Of a stretch of DNA of 39,165 nucleotides, positions 17,329 through 23,003 are shown in pieces. The DNA is from Eshraghiella sp964576255 (lineage in GTDB: Bacteria > Bacillota > Clostridia > Lachnospirales > Lachnospiraceae). The stretch is taken from assembly GCA_964576255.1 (NCBI GenBank), contig CAZNUK010000014.1, forward strand, positions 1 through 39,165. Reading direction: 5' to 3'. Under the pieces are notes generated by a model, which searched no databases, was not told the origin of the DNA, and saw only the letters and a program-made list of their open reading frames with translations. Every line of letters starts with the position of its first letter. Positions within the stretch are counted from its first letter, which is position 1. Position numbers and translations under genes: made by a program.

Positions 17329-17778
17329 ATGATAACAAACTATAAAGGAAAAGATTATTATTGTAGAATGCTGTCAAGTGAAAACATACTATTTAGCATT
17401 CAATATGTGGATGATACTTTCAAATACTATAATGGAATATATCTTAAGTATGTGGACAAATACGAATGCACAAACACTCGATTTTTATGGATATTTGCTA
17501 CATATAAAGGTGAAAACATAGAAATATACAAAATTAATTTACAAACAAATCAACTGCTTTTAACTGCCGGTTCTTCACTTCCTTACAGCAAAGAATTTAT
17601 CGATGTAGTATTGGGCGGTCAAGAAGGTCGAGATTTATCTGCATGGTGTGATATAAATACTTTTTCTAGTTTCTATATGTTAACAGAAGACGAAGAAACT
17701 AAAGAAGAATGTCAAATCTCATTAGATTTAGCAGCCGTAAAAGAATATTTCACTATCTGGGCTTTGTATAAAATGTAA
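17329..17778 (+). CDS. Hypothetical protein, 149 aa, unknown
   Basis: I do not recognise this protein. It is soluble, begins MITNYKGKDYYCRMLSSENI, is beta-rich in its first half (GIYLKYVDKYECTNTRFLWI) and has the motif VLGGQEGRDLSAWCDI near residue 100. ACGGAG precedes the ATG by 10 nt, and a good sigma-A promoter lies just upstream. It is divergent from the 148-aa gene. A fragment of an HTH gene and the first copy of the 64-nt-periodic element follow directly. By position it is the cargo gene of that element's first copy. Confidence 0.75.
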   Translation: MITNYKGKDYYCRMLSSENILFSIQYVDDTFKYYNGIYLKYVDKYECTNTRFLWIFATYKGENIEIYKINLQTNQLLLTAGSSLPYSKEFIDVVLGGQEGRDLSAWCDINTFSSFYMLTEDEETKEECQISLDLAAVKEYFTIWALYKM

Positions 17779-17835
17779 TTCAAGCCCTGTTCTTCTCGTG
17801 ACATATAAAGTTTCTTCTGTTATAATTCAATTAAT
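17779..17835 (-). pseudogene. Remnant of the 5' end of a second HTH gene
   Basis: This stretch aligns well by eye with 19207-19262, the first ~20 codons of the intact HTH gene. On the minus strand it reads EL*QKKLYMSREEQGL against ELQQKKLYMLREELGL, with an in-frame stop and no start. It shows that a second HTH gene once lay here, just upstream of the first repeat element. Confidence 0.7.
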
Positions 17836-17845
17836 TAATTATATA

Positions 17846-18137
17846 AATTTATGAAGGAGGCTTCTACCCATAAATAGTGTTTAAGTATTTCATGGTTAGA
17901 AAAGTTGTTACTCACAATAAAAAGTTTCTACCCATATAAAGCATAAATATGTTCTATGGGCAGAAAAAATAGCACTATCAGATGAAATTTTCTACCCATA
18001 AGAACAAGATGTGTGTCCTTTGGGTAGAAAATTCCAAGATATTTCATAGAATTTTCTTACCATAAGTGAGTGATACAGGTGTTATGGGTAGAATGCTCGC
18101 AGTTACTCCGCCGATTGACTTCGTTAATCATCTCAAT
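17846..18137. repeat. 64-nt-periodic inverted-repeat element, copy 1
   Basis: Four units start at 17862, 17926, 17990 and 18054, exactly 64 nt apart. Each has a left arm near TTCTACCCAT and a right arm near ATGGGTAGAA ending at 17901, 17965, 18029 and 18093, again exactly 64 nt apart. Units fold into 9-12 bp imperfect stems with ~20-nt loops; unit 3 has 11 perfect pairs (17988-17998 / 18021-18031). Loops and inter-unit spacers differ between units. A fifth hairpin (GATTGAC / GTTAATC, 18113-18129) follows. The element aligns gap-free with 20138-20429 at about 92% identity by eye. I cannot assign it to a known RNA or mobile-element family. Confidence 0.9.
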
Positions 18138-18187
18138 ATCCCTACCGTTTCACCACAACGCAAGAAATTTACCCTTATAGTTTTGCA
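18137..18187. repeat. 51-bp perfect direct repeat, copy 1
   Basis: It begins TATCCCTACCGTTTCACC and ends TATAGTTTTGCA. It is identical by eye to 20744-20794, 2607 bp away. It directly abuts the end of the first 64-nt-periodic element. Confidence 0.9.
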
Positions 18188-18533
18188 ATTAATAAGTTTT
18201 ATAGAAAATTCGGAAATTCCGAATTTTCTTTATGGTGTTATATTAACCAAACAGTATCACCCTAAAAAGTAACATAGGCTTTAGTAACACCAACTTCTGT
18301 TGCATATAATATTAAATCAGAATTTATATCAAATCCCTTTCAGAACATTCGTTCTCATAATCATATCATATTATTCTAGATATTTCAAACCTTAAATTCT
18401 CAAATTTGTTCCACTCTAAAAGGTACACCTTTTGGTACTCATATCATCTATCCAAAGCCAAAATTGCAATTGACAAATCACTTCAAACTTGTTATTATCA
18501 TTTTGAAGAAACGACGTTTACTACCGTACAGCA
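18188..18533. other. Non-coding stretch of the accessory island
   Basis: About 345 bp without a supportable gene. It holds a perfect 13-bp inverted repeat with a single central base at 18203-18229 and a weaker hairpin (CTTCAAA / TTTTGAAG) near 18482-18509. The rest is AT-rich and I see no promoter that leads to a gene. Confidence 0.6.
18203..18229. repeat. Perfect 13-bp inverted repeat
   Basis: Arms AGAAAATTCGGAA (18203-18215) and TTCCGAATTTTCT (18217-18229) flank one central base. No clear U-run follows on either strand, so it looks more like a dyad site or a stable RNA hairpin than a standard terminator. Confidence 0.8.
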
Positions 18534-19280
18534 TTATTGCTCAAGCGGGCTGCGCGTTTCTTTTTTTGTTCTTACAAAATCATATAAATATGATTTACCA
18601 TCTGCATCACATCTAACTAACATCCTCGTTTTGAAAATATTATATCTGATCAATTCTCCACATTCATCATAAACAGGAATTCCAAATCTCGTATCATAAC
18701 GAAACCACCCATATTGTGCTTTTGACTTATGCTTTTTATTATAATCAGGATATTCCATTTTATTTGTTGCAATTTGAATCAGTTCTCCTATTGCTGTGAT
18801 CATATTTGCTTTAGCTTTTTCATTAGCTCCTTTTAAACTTATTTTATCATTAGAACTAGCATACTCATCTGGAAAATCCGAGCCAATATATATTTTCTCC
18901 GAAGTTTCAGCGATTATAAAACAAGTACCTATATACTCTTTTATATATTCTTCAACCTCTTCCCAATTAATCATACGTCGTGACTTGAAACGAATATCAT
19001 TAATTAGTACAATCTTTTTGCCCTCTGCATCACAAATTACATTTACATTCTTTGCTTCATCAGTAACCTTTGTTTCATTTAATTTATCCAATTTAACTTT
19101 ATATGTTAAAAGACGTAATAAATACGATGGCATTTTTCGTTTACCATGTTCCCAATCTTCTATTGTACGAAGTGGTATTCCATATTCTAAAGCAAATTCT
19201 TTACGATTCAATCCAAGTTCTTCTCGTAACATATAAAGTTTCTTTTGTTGTAATTCCAATTCAGTCAATTCTTCTGACAT
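18534..19280 (-). CDS. XRE-type HTH protein with a C-terminal accessory domain
   Basis: The 248-residue protein has an N-terminal helix-turn-helix (about 13-60; LREELGLNRKEFALEYGIPL then RTIEDWEHGKRKMPSYLLRLL). A C-terminal domain (about 85-240) contains KAKANMITAIGELIQIATN, RFGIPVYDECGELIRYNIFK and SYLYDFVRTKKETRSPL. The last part recalls large-polyvalent-protein-associated (LPD-type) nuclease-like domains of mobile elements, but this is from memory. GAGGAGG precedes the ATG at 19280. It has a near-consensus promoter and an operator-like palindrome, so autoregulation is likely. A fragment of a second copy lies at 17779-17835. Confidence 0.8.
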   Translation of the reverse strand: MSEELTELELQQKKLYMLREELGLNRKEFALEYGIPLRTIEDWEHGKRKMPSYLLRLLTYKVKLDKLNETKVTDEAKNVNVICDAEGKKIVLINDIRFKSRRMINWEEVEEYIKEYIGTCFIIAETSEKIYIGSDFPDEYASSNDKISLKGANEKAKANMITAIGELIQIATNKMEYPDYNKKHKSKAQYGWFRYDTRFGIPVYDECGELIRYNIFKTRMLVRCDADGKSYLYDFVRTKKETRSPLEQ

Positions 19281-19301
19281 TTATATACCTCCTCATACAT
19301 C

Positions 19302-19321
19302 AAACAACGCATTGCGTGTTT
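19302..19321. promoter_or_regulatory. Operator-like palindrome at the HTH gene start site
   Basis: An imperfect 20-bp palindrome with core ACGCA-T-TGCGT and outer AAAC/GTTT arms (one bulged base) overlaps the expected transcription start of the HTH gene. It is a natural candidate for autorepression. Confidence 0.55.
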
Positions 19322-19324
19322 ATC

Positions 19325-19353
19325 ATCATAACACAGAATATATATACTGTCAA
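19325..19353 (-). promoter_or_regulatory. Sigma-A promoter of the HTH gene
   Basis: On the minus strand TTGACA (19353-19348), a 17-bp spacer and TATGAT (19330-19325): a perfect -35 and a good -10, about 45 bp before the ATG. Confidence 0.8.
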
Positions 19354-19371
19354 TCAATTTACGCATCTCAA

Positions 19372-19587
19372 ACTAATGCAGGTGTACTTACTGCTGTTGC
19401 AGTTACTAGACCTACATTTATAGGTATTAAAGATGTACAAAGAATATATCTACCTATGCTGTCACTCAAGAAAATCAGAAAAATAGTTACTCTTCACGTT
19501 CATACAATCAAAGCCGGTAATAAGTTCCTTGTACAAAAAGACCAGTTAGAGAAATCATTATCAAATCCTGATATTAAGGTACTATGA
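19372..19587 (+). pseudogene. Excisionase-like remnant without a start codon
   Basis: An open frame encodes RPTFIGIKDVQRIYLPMLSL then KKIRKIV, KAGNKFLVQKDQLEKSL and a stop at 19587. The winged-helix pattern (LxxKKIRKxV...VGNxxxV...LE) resembles small excisionase/MerR-like proteins of integrative elements. No ATG or ribosome-binding site precedes the conserved part; the only internal Met would delete half the fold. It is probably a decayed gene. Its end overlaps the promoter region of the next gene. Confidence 0.5.
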
Positions 19588-19594
19588 AAACTAA

Positions 19595-19623
19595 TTGTGA
19601 ATTGTTTGTTTTTGGGTTAAAAT
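19595..19623 (+). promoter_or_regulatory. Sigma-A promoter of the 154-aa gene
   Basis: TTGTGA (19595-19600), a 17-bp spacer and TAAAAT (19618-19623) lie 41 bp before the ATG at 19665. Its position supports that start over the ATG at 19584. Confidence 0.6.
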
Positions 19624-19664
19624 TGAATGTAAACATTTACAATCATAAAGGAGCATTAAATACA

Positions 19665-20129
19665 ATGTTTAGCGAAGAATTAATTATTGAATTTCCTGTA
19701 GAAAAAGCAAATACTATTAATTTGTCTGAATGTTGGAGTAAACCTGGTGTATGGATAGCCTATGGTAAAACAGATAATGATACAGAATATACTTGTTTAG
19801 AGATTGGAGAAACAATTAATATAAAAAAAGAATTAGATAGTGATTTCAAATCAATAACTAAAGGTATTTGTGAAGATGGTAATAAAGCAAAATGTTTTAG
19901 GCTTTGGAGTAAAACTTTTATAAAGAAAAAGAATGAGACACGACATCCTGCAAAGTGGAGAGACATCGCTAATTCTTATAATTATATATGCATAAAATAT
20001 GTAAGCAATTCCGAAACATGGGATCGCCAGACACGACTAGCAGAAGAAATCAATATCGCAATAGATTTACAAGCACTATATTTTTATCCAAACAACTGGC
20101 TAAAACAATGTAAATATATACGACAATAA
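19665..20129 (+). CDS. Hypothetical protein, 154 aa, possibly GIY-YIG-like
   Basis: The start is the ATG at 19665, with AAAGGAG at 19647-19653 and a promoter upstream; a longer frame from 19584 begins before that promoter. The protein is soluble. GVWIAYGKTDNDTEYTCLEI followed by GETINIKKEL is reminiscent of the GIY...YIG core of GIY-YIG nucleases (compare GQTxNLxxRL), but the catalytic Arg and Glu are not convincingly placed. Aromatic-rich WKxFxK-like segments follow. Copy 2 of the 64-nt-periodic element begins 9 bp after the stop, the same relative position as the unrelated 149-aa gene to copy 1. Confidence 0.65.
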   Translation: MFSEELIIEFPVEKANTINLSECWSKPGVWIAYGKTDNDTEYTCLEIGETINIKKELDSDFKSITKGICEDGNKAKCFRLWSKTFIKKKNETRHPAKWRDIANSYNYICIKYVSNSETWDRQTRLAEEINIAIDLQALYFYPNNWLKQCKYIRQ

Positions 20130-20137
20130 TAAACTTG

Positions 20138-20429
20138 AATTTATGGAGGAGACTTCTACCCATAAAAAGTGTTTAAGTATTTCATGGTTAGAAAAGTTGT
20201 TGCTCATAATAAAAAGTTTCTACCCATGTAAAGTATAAATATGTTCTATGGGCAGAAAAACTAGCACTATCAGATGATAATTTCTACCCATAAGAACAAG
20301 ATGCGTGCCCTATAGGTAGAAAGTTCCAAGATATTTCATAGAATTTTCTTACCATAAGTGACTGATACAGGTGTTATGGGTAGAATGCTCGCAGTAATTC
20401 TGCCGATTGACTTTGTCAATCATCTCGAT
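20138..20429. repeat. 64-nt-periodic inverted-repeat element, copy 2
   Basis: Left arms start at 20154, 20218, 20282 and 20346; right arms end at 20193, 20257, 20321 and 20385, all exactly 64 nt apart. Every position is copy 1 plus 2292 with no insertion or deletion over ~290 bp and about two dozen substitutions by eye. The fifth hairpin here is GATTGAC / GTCAATC (20405-20421); the G-U pair of copy 1 is a G-C pair here. The element begins 9 bp after the 154-aa gene. Confidence 0.9.
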
Positions 20430-20490
20430 AACTCCCAATTTGTCGAACAAACAACTCCCAATTAAACAACATAATAATTTCAACTAATTT

Positions 20491-20524
20491 ACCCCAGTAG
20501 GCTTAAAATCAAGCTTACTGGGGT
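20491..20524. repeat. 14-bp hairpin with 6-nt loop
   Basis: Arms ACCCCAGTAGGCTT (20491-20504) and AAGCTTACTGGGGT (20511-20524) pair fully, with one G-T wobble. There is no U-run on either side, so I do not call it a terminator. Confidence 0.75.
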
Positions 20525-20743
20525 GTTGTCTACAGAGTCATTTACTCTGTGTACTCTTCTTTTACCCTACTCTACAGAAGTACTTCCTCTGTTGAAAAAC
20601 CGTATCATATCCTATAGAATTTCTCATTTGCCACTAATTATTAACAAAACCAACCTATCTCCCACCTGCCGACTATCGACTTGCCAAGTGACTTCCAATA
20701 ATTAAAAGGATGGTAAAATTACCACCCTTTCCTAATTCATTCT

Positions 20744-20794
20744 TATCCCTACCGTTTCACCACAACGCAAGAAATTTACCCTTATAGTTTTGCA
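20744..20794. repeat. 51-bp perfect direct repeat, copy 2
   Basis: Identical by eye to 18137-18187. In copy 1 it touches the periodic element; here ~314 bp of extra sequence separates it from copy 2 of that element. Confidence 0.9.
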
Positions 20795-20811
20795 CATTTG
20801 CTTTATTGATT

Positions 20812-20843
20812 GCACGCATAAAAATCGCTTCGCGATAGCGTGC
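20812..20843. repeat. Nested palindrome
   Basis: The outer arms GCACGC (20812-20817) and GCGTGC (20838-20843) enclose an inner hairpin ATCGC-TTC-GCGAT (20824-20836). Confidence 0.75.
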
Positions 20844-20852
20844 AAGTAGGCA

Positions 20853-20875
20853 AGCGTTTTGCTTCGCAAAACGCT
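20853..20875. repeat. 10-bp perfect hairpin with TTC loop
   Basis: AGCGTTTTGC and GCAAAACGCT flank a TTC loop. It shares the TTC loop and CG-rich arms with the nested palindrome just before it, so the two look like parts of one dispersed palindromic family. Confidence 0.75.
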
Positions 20876-20978
20876 CACAAATCCGGCAGCACTTGCTTCA
20901 TTGAAAATGGAGCCTTAGTACTACTTCGTAGCGCAACTTAGTGCAAACGGGTGCACAAACATAAGTATAATTTCTCTA

Positions 20979-21458
20979 CTATTTATGATACGGTTCCCCA
21001 TTCACAATCCTATACCCTCTATACACCTGCTCCAACAGCACCACTCTCATCAACTGATGTGGAAATGTCATATCCGAAAAGCTCAATAACATATCACTTT
21101 TATTAAGCACTCTTTTATCCAGTCCCAATGAGCCACCAATTACAAAAGCAATGTGGCTTTTTCCCTGAATACCAAGATTGTTAATCTTCTCCCCAAAAAC
21201 AACCGAATCCATTTTCTTACCTTCAATGGCCAGACTAATAAGATACTCATCCCCCTTAAGGGCATTAAGAATCCGCTCCCCCTCCTTATTCTTAATCTGT
21301 TCCTCCATAGCTTCGGAGCAACCATCAGGAGTCTTCTCATCCGCAAGCTCATTTATCTCCAATTTACAATATCTAGATAAACGCTTAGCATATTCATCAA
21401 TTGCATCTCTATAGAATTTTTCTTTGATTTTACCTACGCAAATTACTGTTATTTTCAT
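20979..21458 (-). CDS. rlmH: 23S rRNA (pseudouridine-1915-N3)-methyltransferase RlmH
   Basis: RlmH is a SPOUT methyltransferase acting on 70S ribosomes. From the ATG at 21458 (AAAGGTG upstream) it has 159 residues: the N-terminal MKITVICVGKIKEKFYRDAI, the SAM knot FVIGGSLGLDKRVL (about 103-116) and the invariant C-terminal YRGYRIVNGEPYHK. A longer frame from 21503 would run into the upstream terminator and is rejected. Confidence 0.96.
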   Translation of the reverse strand: MKITVICVGKIKEKFYRDAIDEYAKRLSRYCKLEINELADEKTPDGCSEAMEEQIKNKEGERILNALKGDEYLISLAIEGKKMDSVVFGEKINNLGIQGKSHIAFVIGGSLGLDKRVLNKSDMLLSFSDMTFPHQLMRVVLLEQVYRGYRIVNGEPYHK

Positions 21459-21490
21459 ATTATTCACCTTTTTAAGAATATCACGGTACG

Positions 21491-21524
21491 AAAAAAGAAG
21501 CAACTCCCTATAGGAATTGCTTCT
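21491..21524 (-). terminator. Terminator of the nfnA-nfnB-EAL transcript
   Basis: On the minus strand an 8-bp outer stem (AGAAGCAA / TTGCTTCT) with a partly paired inner part is followed by six U residues (21496-21491). Confidence 0.75.
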
Positions 21525-21536
21525 AATATTGGCATA

Positions 21537-22970
21537 CTATACAATATCAACCATTTTCTCAAATTCTTCCATCGGCATTGGCTTAGCATAATAGTAGCCC
21601 TGTGCTACATCACAACCAACGGACTGAAGAAATTTAACCTGTTCAAAGGTCTCAACACCCTCACATACTGTGGAAATTCCAAGTCCATGAGAAAGTGCCA
21701 CAATAGATTTAATTATGTATCTGCTTCGTTTTGACTCATCATCAATAAACTGCTTGTCCAGCTTTAATTCAGATATCGGAAGTCTGTTAAGCATATTAAG
21801 GGATGAATAACCGCATCCAAAATCGTCCATTGACACTGAATAACCTAACTGTGTCATACGATGGATTAAGTCAATCATATCCTCAGCATTCTCTGTAAAT
21901 GCGCTTTCCGTAACCTCAAAAATAATATGCTCTTTGTCAACACCATATTTATCAAAGGTCTTAATTAACTTATTGATATACAGCGAATCATAAACATGTA
22001 GTCTGGACTGATTAACAGATATAGGAATGATTTTCTTACCCTTCTTAACTCTGTCGCTAATCATCTCACAGATTTTTTCAAGTACATAAAAATCCACCTT
22101 GGTTACAAAACCATTTTGTTCAAAAAGAGGTATGAACTGAAATGGCGGAATCATACCTTCTGTAGGTGATTTCCATCTAACCAAAGCCTCACCACCCACA
22201 ATTTTGCCGTCCTGCATACTAACCTTTGGCTGAATAAATACAACAAATTCCTGATTTTTGTAGGCATCAGCCATCTTATAAGTAATTTCCTGATTACGTT
22301 TAATTTTATTACTAATATCATTATCCAGTACTGTAACGGAAGATGCTATGGTCGCTTTGGAGATTTTGGTTGCAATTGCAGCCTTATCAATCATTTCCTC
22401 AATATTTTCATCCGGGTCCACGACTTCGTAGATACCACAATTACACTTAATGCTAATTTCAGTATCAAGTGCTTCAATCTCAAATTCAATCTCGGACAGA
22501 TATGTATCAACAATATAAGCCAGACTGTTAACATCCAAATAACCAATCAGAAACACAAACCGGTCCGCAAATCTTCTTGCAAAAATACCATTCGGAACAA
22601 CCAAATCATTAATCTTATCGGCAACAACCTTAAGAACCTGATCACCCTGCGTTCTTCCATAGTTGTCATTAATCGCTTTAAAATTACTGACATCTATATA
22701 TCCAATGGCATAATGTGCTTCCTTAAACTTAAGGAGATAATTTGCATCCTCAAGAAACTGAGAAAAATTACTATATCCGGTAAGCACATCTTTATTGGTC
22801 TTTTGGTTCATTATTCTTTTAAGTCTGTCTCTGCTTTTCCAGAGGAAATAAACCATAAGAATAGCAACAAGCAATATAACCAACAACACAATGTATGGCC
22901 ATTGGCTCTTTAGATTTTCACGTATATCTAATGTAATCATCTGCTTGACTACTATATTACAATCCGCCAT
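21537..22970 (-). CDS. Membrane-anchored cyclic-di-GMP phosphodiesterase (degenerate GGDEF + EAL)
   Basis: From the ATG at 22970 (AGAGGTG upstream) the protein has 477 residues: a short extracytoplasmic N-terminus, one transmembrane helix (about 26-43), a GGDEF-type domain (about 60-215) and an EAL domain (about 225-477). The GGDEF motif is replaced by RFADRF, so cyclase activity is not expected. The EAL domain keeps its key residues: EALVRW, SVNQSR, FEVTES, MDDFGCGYSSL, LDKQFI, CEGVET, AQGYYYAKP. It should hydrolyse c-di-GMP, possibly with the degenerate domain as a sensor. It lies 33 bp after nfnB with no terminator between. Confidence 0.93.
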   Translation of the reverse strand: MADCNIVVKQMITLDIRENLKSQWPYIVLLVILLVAILMVYFLWKSRDRLKRIMNQKTNKDVLTGYSNFSQFLEDANYLLKFKEAHYAIGYIDVSNFKAINDNYGRTQGDQVLKVVADKINDLVVPNGIFARRFADRFVFLIGYLDVNSLAYIVDTYLSEIEFEIEALDTEISIKCNCGIYEVVDPDENIEEMIDKAAIATKISKATIASSVTVLDNDISNKIKRNQEITYKMADAYKNQEFVVFIQPKVSMQDGKIVGGEALVRWKSPTEGMIPPFQFIPLFEQNGFVTKVDFYVLEKICEMISDRVKKGKKIIPISVNQSRLHVYDSLYINKLIKTFDKYGVDKEHIIFEVTESAFTENAEDMIDLIHRMTQLGYSVSMDDFGCGYSSLNMLNRLPISELKLDKQFIDDESKRSRYIIKSIVALSHGLGISTVCEGVETFEQVKFLQSVGCDVAQGYYYAKPMPMEEFEKMVDIV

Positions 22971-23003
22971 CAAAACACCTCTTAGTTAATAATTAATAGA
23001 GAA

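Larger units (their letters stand above)
20430..20978. other. Palindrome-rich non-coding stretch downstream of rlmH
   Basis: About 550 bp with no supportable gene. It contains a 14-bp hairpin (20491-20524), a 7-bp hairpin (20532-20550), the second copy of the 51-bp repeat, a nested palindrome (20812-20843) and a 10-bp perfect hairpin (20853-20875). It separates the accessory island from rlmH. Confidence 0.7.

Noticed and set aside
17846..18137. The 64-nt-periodic array as a CRISPR array
   Set aside because: The shared parts are only 10-12 nt arms that vary between units, the period is split into two inverted halves, the loops are the same in both copies, and no cas gene is present.
17846..18137. 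The array as the RNA antitoxin of a type III toxin-antitoxin system
   Set aside because: Known antitoxin repeats are about 34-45 nt and precede the toxin gene. Here the period is 64 nt, the genes lie before the array, and neither protein shows a ToxN/CptN-like motif.
18066..18272. Small ORF overlapping the end of repeat copy 1
   Set aside because: It starts at a GTG (or an ATG inside a repeat arm) with no ribosome-binding site. Its downstream part is not kept in copy 2, and half of the changes between copies alter residues.
21537..22970. Diguanylate cyclase activity of the GGDEF domain
   Set aside because: The signature is RFADRF in place of GGDEF, so catalysis is not expected; only the EAL half has its key residues.
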